Positions 32,346 through 40,903 of a stretch of 64,000 nucleotides of DNA are shown piece by piece. Numbering within the stretch: the first letter of the stretch is position 1; the number at the start of each line of letters is the position of its first letter. Under the pieces are notes generated by a model. The model made no database searches. It worked only from the letters and a program-made list of their open reading frames with translations, and was not told the DNA's origin. The stretch comes from Nitrospira sp. SG-bin2. Lineage in GTDB: Bacteria; Nitrospirota; Nitrospiria; Nitrospirales; Nitrospiraceae. The DNA lies in NCBI GenBank assembly GCA_002083405.1, contig LVWT01000057.1, positions 7,454 to 71,453 of the forward strand, given 5' to 3'. Made by a program: the position numbers and the translations under genes.

Positions 32346-33236
32346 TCAAGAAGACCTCCCGGAAGGGCCCGCCGCCTGGTCGAACCCAAGAATCTTTTGA
32401 AGCATGTGCGTGTCTTTCTCGACCGGGCAAGCGAAATCCCGGCTCCACTCCCACCATGATCCCGGGTAATTTCTGATCGCCTGATATCCCGCCAGCTTGA
32501 GGATGAAATAGAGCCAGGCTGACCGAACACCGCCGGTGCAATAACAGATCACTTCCTGATCGCTGCGAATGCCCTTGTCTTCCAGCGTCGTTCTGATCAC
32601 GTCGAGATCCTTAATCGTCGCATCCTTGTTGAGAAATCCATTCCAAGCCATGTGAATCGCCGAAGGAATATGGCCTGGCCGCGGGATGCCGGAGACTTCT
32701 TTTCCCAGATACTCTTCGAGGCTCCGGGCATCCACAATCGCCGTCCGCTCATGCGGCATCCGCACGATCAGCTTCAGCTCCTCTTTCGCAATCGCGAGAG
32801 CCTTTACCGGCTGAGCCTTGAAGTTTCCTGCGGCAGGCGGCGCCAGGCCATGCTCGAAGGGCCGCTTCTCGGCCGTCCATTTCACCCAGCCACCGTCCAG
32901 AATGCGCAGATTCCTGTGGCCGAGATATTCGAGCATCCAGAACATCCGGCCTTCATCCCCCCAATTATCAAACGGATTGGAGTAGATGACGACGTCGCTC
33001 TCCTGATTGATTCCAAGCCGCCGAAGCGTCTGCTCAATCGCGCCGAGATCCGGATTCAACAATCCCTTCGGCACAGCATTCGGATCGCTGTACTCATGCC
33101 AGGTGGTATGCACGGCGCCGGGAATGTGCCCGCCGAACTCATACGCGGACCTGCCGCGCACATCGAGTACGACCAAGCCCGGCTGGCCCAATCGGTTCTG
33201 CAATGTGTCGGTATCGATCAACAAAGGATGATTCAT
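32346..33236 (-). CDS. tandem-rhodanese sulfurtransferase
   Basis: 296 residues with two rhodanese domains (about 5-130 and 155-275). Only the second has the active-site cysteine (CYCTGGVRSAW, about residue 236); the first has YSNPFDNWG at the matching loop, so it is inactive, as usual in this family. It resembles thiosulfate/3-mercaptopyruvate sulfurtransferases. Its ATG overlaps the stop of the upstream pentahaem cytochrome gene by four bases, indicating translational coupling and a possible link to sulfur or haem-protein redox chemistry. Confidence 0.9.
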   Translation of the reverse strand: MNHPLLIDTDTLQNRLGQPGLVVLDVRGRSAYEFGGHIPGAVHTTWHEYSDPNAVPKGLLNPDLGAIEQTLRRLGINQESDVVIYSNPFDNWGDEGRMFWMLEYLGHRNLRILDGGWVKWTAEKRPFEHGLAPPAAGNFKAQPVKALAIAKEELKLIVRMPHERTAIVDARSLEEYLGKEVSGIPRPGHIPSAIHMAWNGFLNKDATIKDLDVIRTTLEDKGIRSDQEVICYCTGGVRSAWLYFILKLAGYQAIRNYPGSWWEWSRDFACPVEKDTHMLQKILGFDQAAGPSGRSS

Positions 33237-34561
33237 GATATTCCTTTAAGAGTGCCTCGATGTGCCGGCAGCGGTTTTCCTTCTGTATCGGCCTTGCAGC
33301 TGACACTATCCGGGCCGCCACTGACGCCTACCGATCGGCCTCCCGCGCGTAACGCCGCAGCCAACTCGCCGGAGAGGGGAAACTCCCGCTCATCAATGAC
33401 AAACCGATAGGGATCGGTTCCCGTCAGCCCGTACTTGTTCCGCAGCATCTCATGCTGCCCATCGGTCAGTATGTGGTACTGCACCTTGGTTTTCAGAATC
33501 AAGCCCTTGGCGTCCGACGGAAGCCGGTAGGCGAATCGATAGTCGCGGCTCGCCAAGGGCAACAACCGGTTATCGTACAACTCCACAATCGCCGGCTGCC
33601 AGAGAATCCATCGGCCCATCGTAGACGATTGCCGCTCCAGAACCTTCCCTTGCCCATCCTCCACCGTAAACTCTACCGTAAAGAACCGATCAGGATCTCC
33701 GGTGGGAATCTTATGACCGGCCCCGGCATTGACCAGGGTCAACGTCACACCCACCCGATCACCCGGCTTGGGAGCATCCGTATCGGTCTTCACCTGAATC
33801 TCCACCGCCCGCTTGATCATATTGGGATCGTGCCCGCCCCGCCACAGGTGTTGCCGGCCCCGGCGAATGGGGCCTCCCACGGCCACCGGCCGCTCAATCT
33901 CCGGCATGTGGCAACTCTGACAGATAAAACCATGTTCCTTCATCCAGTACTCGCCTTCATACTCCGCATAGGTCCCGCAAGGCCCCACGTTGTAGAACTG
34001 GGCGGGGCCGGACACGACGTTGTGGCACCGGGAACAGAATTCGGCGCTACGGAACTTCGGGTCGAATTTCGTGGGATGCGGTGCAATCGAATCCTCGAAC
34101 GGTCCCAGGATCACCCCGTCCCGCACATGACAAGCGGCGCAGGTCACCGATTCGTTCCGCAACTCGGCGTCATACCGGGGATTCGGTTCTTGAACCGCTT
34201 TTTCAACCCGCCCGCGTGGAATCTCCTTGATCAAGGTCGGCTGCTGATTTTCCAGCGGTGTATGGCAGTTCAGACACACCCAGATGTTCTTGTCCTTCTT
34301 CCAATAGGCCTGAAAGAAGGGATCTTCATAGGCATGCGCATGAATGCTGGTCTTCCATTCTTCATAGATCTCGCGGTGACATTGTCCGCAGGATTCTGCC
34401 TTTAAGCTCGCAAGCCCGTCGGGGATTTTTTGAAACGGAATCGCATGGGCATAGTCATCGCGCAGCCCGAAAATCACGACCGGTTTGACCTCGGTGTAGT
34501 AGAGATACACCAACCCGGCCGCCACTACAGCCCCGATAACAATTTGGTGCCACCTACGCAT
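33233..34561 (-). CDS. membrane-anchored pentahaem cytochrome c
   Basis: 442 residues. An N-terminal hydrophobic anchor (IVIGAVVAAGLVYLYYTEV) is followed by five CxxCH haem sites: CGQCH, CLNCH, CAACH, CSRCH and CQSCH, all in the first ~230 residues. The C-terminal half is beta-rich and haem-free (GVTLTLVNAGAGHKIPTGDP). The layout fits the cytochrome c554/c' type and related families. It is probably periplasmic and transfers electrons; the partner is unknown. It is coupled to the downstream rhodanese gene by an ATGA overlap. Confidence 0.88.
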   Translation of the reverse strand: MRRWHQIVIGAVVAAGLVYLYYTEVKPVVIFGLRDDYAHAIPFQKIPDGLASLKAESCGQCHREIYEEWKTSIHAHAYEDPFFQAYWKKDKNIWVCLNCHTPLENQQPTLIKEIPRGRVEKAVQEPNPRYDAELRNESVTCAACHVRDGVILGPFEDSIAPHPTKFDPKFRSAEFCSRCHNVVSGPAQFYNVGPCGTYAEYEGEYWMKEHGFICQSCHMPEIERPVAVGGPIRRGRQHLWRGGHDPNMIKRAVEIQVKTDTDAPKPGDRVGVTLTLVNAGAGHKIPTGDPDRFFTVEFTVEDGQGKVLERQSSTMGRWILWQPAIVELYDNRLLPLASRDYRFAYRLPSDAKGLILKTKVQYHILTDGQHEMLRNKYGLTGTDPYRFVIDEREFPLSGELAAALRAGGRSVGVSGGPDSVSCKADTEGKPLPAHRGTLKGIS

Positions 34562-34686
34562 CTGACTTCCAATGCTTGCTCAGCTGACATGCTGACAGGA
34601 CAGCAGGCTGACAGGTCCGCACTGTTGAATATCCTGTCAGCGTGTAGCCTGTTTCCCTGTCAGCTCGTTAGCGTACAGCCGCCTTT

Positions 34687-35631
34687 TCAACAATCTAAGA
34701 GCGCCGTAATATGAGCATCTACCGATGCGGCCAGTGCCGTCAGATTGTAGCCGCCTTCGAGCAAAGAAAGGATGCGGCCCTGCGCATGGCGCGCGGCGAG
34801 GCCGGAGACGATGCCGGTCAACTCCGCATATCCCTGTTCCGTCAGGCCCATGCTGGCCAGCGGATCGTCCTTATGCGCATCGAACCCGGCTGAGATGATG
34901 ACGAACTCCGGCTTGAACTCATCAGCCGCCGGCACTAATACCTTGTGGAAGATCGCGCGATACTCGTCATCCCCCTCACCGGCTTCCATCGGCACATTGA
35001 TCGTCAATCCGTCGCCCGCTCCTGTGCCCCGTTCACTCGCCCGGCCTGTGCCCGGATAATGGGGGTATTGATGCGTGCTGAAAAAGAGCACAGAGGGATC
35101 GTCCTCGAAGCTGTGCTGAGTGCCGTTCCCATGATGGACATCCCAATCGACGATCAGCACTCTGGCCACACCATACTTGCGTTGGACATAGCGCGCCGCA
35201 ATCGCCACATTGTTAAACAGGCAAAATCCCATCGCGCGCCCGGCTTCCGCATGATGGCCGGGCGGACGCACGGCACAGAAAACACGATTCACCTGTCCAG
35301 CCATGATCGCGTCAACGGCAGCCAAGGCCCCACCCGCAGCCAAGTACGCAGCAGCCAACGATCCCGGTGACATCGAGGTATCAGGATCAAGGGACACTCG
35401 TCCGCCGGCAGGCGACTGGTCTTTCAGCATCGCAAGATACGCTGCGCTGTGGACCTGGGTAATCCATTCATCTTCAGCCTTGCGAGGCTCGATTCTGGTC
35501 ACCTTCGCAAGCGTCCCGCTCTGTTCGAGTTGCTGCATGATCGCGCGCAGCCGATTGGGCGACTCAGGATGGCCCATTCCCATGTCGTGTTCAAGATAGG
35601 CCGGATGGTAGACGAGACCAGTTTTGCTCAT
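34687..35631 (-). CDS. histone deacetylase/AcuC-type deacetylase
   Basis: 314 residues, starting MSKTGLVYHPAYLEHDMGMG. Zinc and active-site motifs of the class II HDAC-like family are present: RPPGHHAEAGRAMGFCLFNN (tandem His), VDWDVHHGNGTQ, SAGFDAHKDDPL and LEGGYNL. Bacterial members deacetylate acetylpolyamines, acetoin-pathway enzymes or acetyl-lysines. The substrate here is unknown. ATG at 35631 is used; the upstream extension to 35742 lies in a repeat. Confidence 0.9.
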   Translation of the reverse strand: MSKTGLVYHPAYLEHDMGMGHPESPNRLRAIMQQLEQSGTLAKVTRIEPRKAEDEWITQVHSAAYLAMLKDQSPAGGRVSLDPDTSMSPGSLAAAYLAAGGALAAVDAIMAGQVNRVFCAVRPPGHHAEAGRAMGFCLFNNVAIAARYVQRKYGVARVLIVDWDVHHGNGTQHSFEDDPSVLFFSTHQYPHYPGTGRASERGTGAGDGLTINVPMEAGEGDDEYRAIFHKVLVPAADEFKPEFVIISAGFDAHKDDPLASMGLTEQGYAELTGIVSGLAARHAQGRILSLLEGGYNLTALAASVDAHITALLDC

Positions 35632-35649
35632 AGTGCCAAAACACCGTGG

Positions 35650-35815
35650 TTCATGAAGCATATCTCGTTGTGACAAAGAGCTGAGAGCTGATGGCGTATA
35701 GCACGTAATCGGATCAAGCTTCGATCCTCTCTCCGGTCCCATGCCATAGCCATACGCTATAGGCTATTTAGACCGATGGCGCTTCACGCTTCACGAGATA
35801 CGAAATACGGATTGA
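35650..35815. repeat. imperfect palindromic intergenic repeat (GCTGATGGCGTATAGC type)
   Basis: CATGAAGCATATCTCGTTG and GCTGATGGCGTATAGCACGT pair with ATACGCTATAGGCT and GCGCTTCACGCTTCACGAGA in inverted order. This copy combines the TCTCGTGAAGCG arms with an inner GCGTATAGC palindrome, as do 40632 and 42470. Confidence 0.65.
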
Positions 35816-35892
35816 GATTAGCACGCAGGAAAGCACGTAGACAACGAGCGTTCTCCACTGCTATCGTCGGTCTTCACAATACGGAGTATCCG

Positions 35893-36210
35893 ATGCCTAA
35901 TCCAAGAATTGAACCGCTCAAGAAAGTCCTCGCGATCGACCCAAACGATGATGTCGCCTGGTTCGGACTCGGCAAAGCCTATATGGACGATGGAAATTTT
36001 GAAGAGGCCGCGAAGGCTCTGCGGCAATGTGTCGCGGTCAAACCTACCTATTCTGCCGCCTATTTTGCGTTGGCGCAGTCGCTTCGCACCTTGAACCAGC
36101 TCGACGAATGCCGCACCGTCATCGTCACAGGCATCGAGGTCTCGACGAAGAACGGCGATGCGATGGTGACGAAGAATTTAGAAGCGATGAAGAGTTCACT
36201 GCCGTCGTGA
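35893..36210 (+). CDS. small TPR protein
   Basis: 105 residues with about two tetratricopeptide repeats: DDVAWFGLGKAYMDDGNFEE AAKALRQ-type and SAAYFALAQSLRTLNQLDEC. It is a helical scaffold, possibly partnering the co-transcribed deaminase. ATG at 35893 has CGGAG at good spacing. The stop overlaps the next start (GTGA). The upstream in-frame extension to 35776 runs through repeat DNA and is rejected. Confidence 0.8.
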   Translation: MPNPRIEPLKKVLAIDPNDDVAWFGLGKAYMDDGNFEEAAKALRQCVAVKPTYSAAYFALAQSLRTLNQLDECRTVIVTGIEVSTKNGDAMVTKNLEAMKSSLPS

Positions 36211-36800
36211 CCACGCGCCGCTCTTCCACCTCCCCCTTCCAGCTGCCACAGTGGGCTATCCGACTGGCGCGGAGCCGGCCCACGCCGTTTCTCTCAAAAG
36301 AAAGCCGCATGCGGTTTGTCATCGCATTGGCCTCGACGAATGTAGCGAGAGGAACCGGTGGCCCCTTCGGCGCCGCCGTGTTTGAGCGTACCGGATGGCG
36401 ACTGATAGCCGTTGGCGTCAATCTCGTCGAGTCCACTCGTTGCTCTCATGCACACGCAGAAATGGTTGCCCTCGCCAACGCGCAACAGACCGTCGGACGC
36501 TTCGATCTTGGCGCGGCAGGCTTCCCGACACATGAACTCGTGACGAGCTGTGAGCCTTGCGCCATGTGCTATGGCGCCATCCCCTGGTCCGGCATACGCA
36601 GCGTGCTGTGCGGCGCCCGCGCCAGCGATGCAGAAGCAATTGGATTCGATGAGGGGGCGAAACCGAAGAACTGGGTGGCGGAGTTCAAGAACCGGCGTAT
36701 CACGGTCACCCGTGACCTGTGCCGGAAAGAATCCGTCGCCGTGCTTCAAGAATATAGAAATGGCGGCGGCGCCATCTACGGCGCCCGCAAGAGATCGTGA
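36207..36800 (+). CDS. nucleoside deaminase (CDA superfamily)
   Basis: 197 residues with the zinc site of cytidine/guanine deaminases: HAEM (His-Ala-Glu, about residue 92) and CEPCAMC (about 115-121). GGPFGAAVF and the motif order suggest a guanine deaminase/tRNA-adenosine-deaminase-like enzyme. Start is a GTG that overlaps the upstream TPR gene's stop. A 9-bp hairpin follows 15 bases after the stop. Confidence 0.87.
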   Translation: MTTRRSSTSPFQLPQWAIRLARSRPTPFLSKESRMRFVIALASTNVARGTGGPFGAAVFERTGWRLIAVGVNLVESTRCSHAHAEMVALANAQQTVGRFDLGAAGFPTHELVTSCEPCAMCYGAIPWSGIRSVLCGARASDAEAIGFDEGAKPKNWVAEFKNRRITVTRDLCRKESVAVLQEYRNGGGAIYGARKRS

Positions 36801-36815
36801 CGTGCCACACTCCGG

Positions 36816-36839
36816 CTGGGAGAGGAACAACTCTCCCAG
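36816..36839 (+). terminator. hairpin after the deaminase gene
   Basis: CTGGGAGAG (36816-36824), six-base loop, CTCTCCCAG (36831-36839). The stem is perfect but there is no T-tract, so it may be a weak or factor-dependent terminator. Confidence 0.55.
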
Positions 36840-36922
36840 TGCCATCAAGAACCCTGGCTTACACGACTGCCACGCCCCAGCCCGGCGATTGCCCTCAGTC
36901 CGCTAACTTGGTCGCTCGATTT

Positions 36923-37774
36923 CTACCCCAGCAACTGCAAAAACACCTCGGCTTGCCGTTCGCTGAGTGGCGATGCAGCGCCGGGATTGTGAATCAACAT
37001 CCGCACGCGCGGATGAGTCCGCTGAGATTTTGGACGCTCAACGAGCTCGACATTCGCCAGTCTGGTTCCCGCCTTCGACGGCAACGGTTCCACATCCCAT
37101 AATGAAATCAGCACGGCGCTGAGATGCCGCAAGCTGGTCAGCAATACGGTGACGGCGCCTGACAACACCTTCACATCCAGCCAGATGGCCTCCGGCCGTC
37201 CACCCTTTCCGCATTGCAAATCGGCGCGGGGGATCGAAATGTGCAGCACGACAGGATCGCAATAGTCGGCCAGCTGTTTCGCCTTCTGTTGAATGCGTGC
37301 CACAATCCGATGGAGCAGAATGACGCCGCGATCCTCTTCCTCTCCCTGTTCCTCATCTCGCGCGATTCCTCGAAGCGGCATCCGCCGACGCGCCGCCGAT
37401 CCCACCATGGCCGTGACTTCGACCAGAAACCGATCCCGGCCCAGATGGCACTCCAAATCAGCGCTGCGGGTCTTCGATTCGGGCAGAAAGGTGACACACA
37501 CTCGGGCGCGAATCAGCTGCGTGGCCAGCTCCAGTTCAGCCAACGCCGATTCTTTCACACCGGGATCAGAATGGGTGAGGCGATGCAGGAGCCGTCCGAG
37601 CCGAAGATGGCTCGACTGATCGGCACAGTGCCGATGAAGCTGGGTCAAACGGTCTTCTAGATCGGAAGAGAGCCCTTCTCGTGTCGTGCGTTTCCAGGAG
37701 ACAGCTGGCACACCATATCCATCCTGGAAAGAAGAGTAGACCTTCGCTGACCGTCGCGATCGCCATCGGGCCAT
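36923..37774 (-). CDS. unknown protein with possible PD-(D/E)xK nuclease core
   Basis: 283 residues, not assigned to a family. TRSADLECHLGRDRFLVEVT (about residues 102-121) matches the spacing of a PD-(D/E)xK-type metal site (Asp, then Glu-Val-Thr), as in restriction-like nucleases; the lysine is replaced by Thr, which occurs in some branches. The N-terminus is basic. It lies 11 bases downstream of another unknown gene (37786-38127) on the same strand, and both stand alone between unrelated genes. A defence or repair role is inference. Confidence 0.55.
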   Translation of the reverse strand: MARWRSRRSAKVYSSFQDGYGVPAVSWKRTTREGLSSDLEDRLTQLHRHCADQSSHLRLGRLLHRLTHSDPGVKESALAELELATQLIRARVCVTFLPESKTRSADLECHLGRDRFLVEVTAMVGSAARRRMPLRGIARDEEQGEEEDRGVILLHRIVARIQQKAKQLADYCDPVVLHISIPRADLQCGKGGRPEAIWLDVKVLSGAVTVLLTSLRHLSAVLISLWDVEPLPSKAGTRLANVELVERPKSQRTHPRVRMLIHNPGAASPLSERQAEVFLQLLG

Positions 37775-37785
37775 CCCACACTCCG

Positions 37786-38127
37786 TTAGGCCGATGCCGC
37801 CTCATCCTCATCGTTCGATGATTGTCGCAAGAGATCCGGCTGCTGCTTGGCGATCTCCTCATAGAGTTCATCCAGCCAGCGGCCGGCACAGCCCAGCACT
37901 TCGCGTACCAGCGTCTCGGGCTGCCCGGTTCTCTTGATCGTCCATTGCGACACATACTCCAGCAGAGTCTCGCGTTCGAACTGTCGGGTCGAGTGCGTGG
38001 CCATCGCGGCGAGTTCGCCCAATCCTGTTTTCAAAATCTCGGCGACCGTGTCTCGCGCATACGAGGTACTGGCCGTCACATATTGAACTACTCGATTGAG
38101 TTCTTGATCTGTCATCATCACATTCAC
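37786..38127 (-). CDS. hypothetical helical protein
   Basis: 113 residues (MNVMMTDQELNRVVQYVTAS), mostly helical and acidic at the C-terminus. No family recognised. In-frame Met codons at residues 4 and 5 are alternative starts. It is co-directional with, and close to, the nuclease-like gene downstream, so the two probably form a unit. Confidence 0.6.
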   Translation of the reverse strand: MNVMMTDQELNRVVQYVTASTSYARDTVAEILKTGLGELAAMATHSTRQFERETLLEYVSQWTIKRTGQPETLVREVLGCAGRWLDELYEEIAKQQPDLLRQSSNDEDEAASA

Positions 38128-38280
38128 AACCCGAGTCGACGCTGCGGGATTTTTGCATCCCTCCGGAACTCTGTCAATGTGCTAGAGGACAACCGTCCCC
38201 CATTTTTTCTCCTCGCCATGCAGAAGGCAATGGTATGATCGGTCCGGCTCAGAGCCGGTTCCAGCTTGAAGGAGAATCAT

Positions 38281-40092
38281 ATGGCCACACAGCTTCCTCT
38301 AGGACGCGCCTCAACATCCACGCGGGCCGCACGCCCCTCCTATCCCGACCATTGGGACCTGACTCATTTGGTCAAAGATCCGTCGAAGGAGATCGACTCT
38401 ATCCTGTCACAACTTGAGACCGTGGTTGTTCACATCGAAGCGGCTCGTCCGGCATTGACGCCATCGATCACCAGTCAAGACTTCCAGGCCCTGCTGACAC
38501 TCAGCGAGACCTTTGCGCAGGGGTCATCCAAGCTTGGCGCCTATGCCTACCTTCGATTCTCCGAGAACACGAAGGACGCTGCGGCCCGTTCGCTCAAGGC
38601 CCGCGTCGAAGAACGTTTGACGGCCCTCAGCAATCGCCTGCTTTTTTTCGACCTGTGGTGGCAGAGTGTCGATGGCACGAACGCGGCGCGGCTGATGGCC
38701 GACGCAGGGGACTTCCGCTATCACCTGGAGACGATCCGGCGGTTCAAACCGCATACGCTGACCGAACCGGAAGAAAAGATCGTCCATCTCAAGAACGTCA
38801 CGGGCCGCAGCGCCGTTCATACCTTTTACGATGTGGTCACGAATGGATTGACCTTCACGCTGACAGTCGGCGGCAAGAAGAAGTCGGTCAATCGCGAAGG
38901 ACTGATGGCGTACGTGCGGAACCAGAAGGCCTCAGTGCGTCAAGCCGCCTATCAAGAGCTCTATCGCGTCTTTTCAACACAACAAGACCTGCTGGGAGAA
39001 ATCTACAAGACGCTCGTGAATGACTGGAAATCTGAAAACCTCGGTCTCCGCCACTTTGCCTCTCCCATTGCGACCCGCAACCTGAGCAACGATGTGCCTG
39101 ATCAGGCCGTCGATGTGCTGTTGACGTCCTGCGCGAAGAATGCCGACATCTTTCATGCGTATTTTTCGCTGAAGGCCAAAATCTGCAAGATCAAGCCGAT
39201 GAACCGGTATCACATCTATGCCCCACACCGCACAGAGGCCAAAAAATACAAGTACGCCGACGCCGTGCGGATGGTCCTTGACGCGTATCGTGGCTTCTCA
39301 CCACACCTCGCCGATCTGGCCGAACAAGTATTTCGCGATCGGCATATCGACGGCCCGACCAGGCCCGGAAAAATCGGCGGCGCCTATTGCTACAGCACAG
39401 TCCCGGGGATGACGCCCTATGTGATGCTGAACTACACCGGGGAGGCCCGCGACATCGCGACGATGGCGCATGAACTTGGCCATGCCGTCCACGGCATGAT
39501 GGCCAAAGACCATTCAGTCTTTACGTTTCATTCCACCCTCCCCTTGGCGGAAACCGCCTCGGTGTTCGGTGAGCGGATTCTCTCCGATGCCTTGATGTCT
39601 CAAGAACGCAATAAGGCCGTTCGGCAAGGCTTGCTATTGAGCCAGCTGGACGACATCTACGCAACGGTCTTGCGGCAGGCCTATTTCGTGCGCTTTGAAA
39701 AGTTGGCCCATCAGATGGTCGCAGACGGCGCGACAGGCGATCAGCTGGCCAAGGCCTATTTCGATGAGCTGCGCCAGCAATTCGGCAAAGCGGTGAAGGT
39801 GCCGGATGAGTTCCGATGGGAATGGCTGACCATCCCCCACATTTTCGCCAGTCCGTTTTACTGTTACGCCTACAGCTTTGGGAATTTGCTCGTGCTGGCG
39901 TTGTACCGCATGTACAAGGAACAGGGCGCCTCGTTCGTACCGAAATACCTGAACCTCCTCGCTACCGGAGGCTCAGAAGCCCCGCAAGCAATCCTGAACA
40001 AAGTCGGCGTGGACATGACATCCGAAGCCTTCTGGCAATCCGGATTCGATACAATCCGTCAAATGGTCGAGCAGTTGGAAGAAACGATGTGA
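38281..40092 (+). CDS. pepF: M3-family oligoendopeptidase F
   Basis: 603 residues, normal for PepF. The catalytic zinc motif is HELGHAVHGMM (about residues 398-408), followed by ETASVFGE (third ligand Glu) and a substrate-binding region with YCYAYSFGNL. The enzyme cleaves oligopeptides of about 7-17 residues in the cytoplasm. ATG at 38281 follows GAAGGAG; the upstream TTG at 38266 is rejected. Confidence 0.92.
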   Translation: MATQLPLGRASTSTRAARPSYPDHWDLTHLVKDPSKEIDSILSQLETVVVHIEAARPALTPSITSQDFQALLTLSETFAQGSSKLGAYAYLRFSENTKDAAARSLKARVEERLTALSNRLLFFDLWWQSVDGTNAARLMADAGDFRYHLETIRRFKPHTLTEPEEKIVHLKNVTGRSAVHTFYDVVTNGLTFTLTVGGKKKSVNREGLMAYVRNQKASVRQAAYQELYRVFSTQQDLLGEIYKTLVNDWKSENLGLRHFASPIATRNLSNDVPDQAVDVLLTSCAKNADIFHAYFSLKAKICKIKPMNRYHIYAPHRTEAKKYKYADAVRMVLDAYRGFSPHLADLAEQVFRDRHIDGPTRPGKIGGAYCYSTVPGMTPYVMLNYTGEARDIATMAHELGHAVHGMMAKDHSVFTFHSTLPLAETASVFGERILSDALMSQERNKAVRQGLLLSQLDDIYATVLRQAYFVRFEKLAHQMVADGATGDQLAKAYFDELRQQFGKAVKVPDEFRWEWLTIPHIFASPFYCYAYSFGNLLVLALYRMYKEQGASFVPKYLNLLATGGSEAPQAILNKVGVDMTSEAFWQSGFDTIRQMVEQLEETM

Positions 40093-40345
40093 GTCTTCCG
40101 GTGGAAATCATACCTCGTTCTGGAGATCCATCCGGCCGCTACCCAATACATGCCCGACCCTCTTGTACGGCCTCTGTAAGAGAGCCTGGACGTTGTTTGA
40201 CTTTGCGCGCCAACAATCCTGCGGCCCCCGGAGCCCCGGTGGTTTCTGAGCAATACCGTCAGAATATTCCATCTATAACAATCGTTTGGAGCAGGCTTGC
40301 GGCAGATCTTGGCGGCAGAAAGAATAGGTGACGGGAAAAGCGTGC
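40093..40345. other. gene-free stretch between pepF and bfd
   Basis: No coding region or clear repeat seen. It includes a weak inverted repeat near 40220-40250. The promoter and palindromic operator of the ferredoxin gene follow at 40346. Confidence 0.4.
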
Positions 40346-40387
40346 TTGACAAGCACTTCGCTTGGCAGTAAACTGAGAACGCTTCTC
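40346..40387 (+). promoter_or_regulatory. promoter and Fur-like operator of the bfd gene
   Basis: TTGACA (40346-40351), a 17-base spacer and TAAACT (40369-40374) form a strong sigma70-like promoter. The perfect palindrome GAGAACGCTTCTC (40375-40387) lies directly on the predicted start of transcription and continues with ATAATCG, resembling an iron-box. Repression by an iron-sensing Fur-family protein is inferred from position and gene function. Confidence 0.6.
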
Positions 40388-40409
40388 ATAATCGTTCAAG
40401 GAGAGTGCC

Positions 40410-40616
40410 ATGTACGTTTGCTTATGCAACGGGATTACCGAGTCGGATGTCCGCGAAGCCGGACGAACGGGCATCGTGATGCCCTGCCAGCTCAAGTCCA
40501 AGTTCGGACTCAAGCGCAGTGGCTGCTGCGGCCGTTGCGCCAAGAATATCGATACATTCGTCGAAATCGCCGTTCAAGGAACATCGGTTCCCTGCCCCAC
40601 CATGTCGGACCGCTAG
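40410..40616 (+). CDS. bfd: Bfd-type [2Fe-2S] ferredoxin
   Basis: 68 residues with the CxC ... CCxxC cluster-binding pattern of bacterioferritin-associated ferredoxins (MYVCLCNGI at 1-9 and GCCGRCAKN at about 38-46). Such proteins reduce the iron core of bacterioferritin to release Fe(II). No bacterioferritin gene is adjacent. The ATG follows AAGGAGAG. The operator-like palindrome upstream supports iron-responsive control. Confidence 0.87.
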   Translation: MYVCLCNGITESDVREAGRTGIVMPCQLKSKFGLKRSGCCGRCAKNIDTFVEIAVQGTSVPCPTMSDR

Positions 40617-40631
40617 ACACTGCCCCTAAGC

Positions 40632-40870
40632 TCCTCGTATCTCGTGAAGCGTGAAGCGCCATCGGTCTGAAGAACCTATAGCGTATGGCTTCTGGCATCC
40701 AGACGTGGGGCGTGAGGGGTGGAAATCCAGAGCGGGAGCAGATAGCAGTGCTGGATGGAGAGTTCTCAGATACGCCTCACCATTCTCAAATCACAACTGT
40801 CTGATCGGACCACGTGCTGTAGGCTATCAGCTCATTGTTCCAACGAGATACGATTCACGAAATACGCGGA
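40632..40870. repeat. imperfect palindromic intergenic repeat, longest copy
   Basis: About 240 bases. CGTATCTCGTGAAGCGTGAA and CCTATAGCGTATGGCT on the left face TGTAGGCTATCAGCTC and CGAGATACGATTCACGAAAT on the right. It lies between bfd and the exported flavodoxin gene, and could act as a bidirectional transcription stop. Confidence 0.7.
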
Positions 40871-40903
40871 TTCAAGCGAGGCTGTCTGGTGAGCTGGAAC
40901 GAA

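Noticed and set aside
33452..34405. 317-codon frame antisense to the pentahaem cytochrome
   Set aside because: Shadow of a gene with five CxxCH motifs; no independent evidence of coding.
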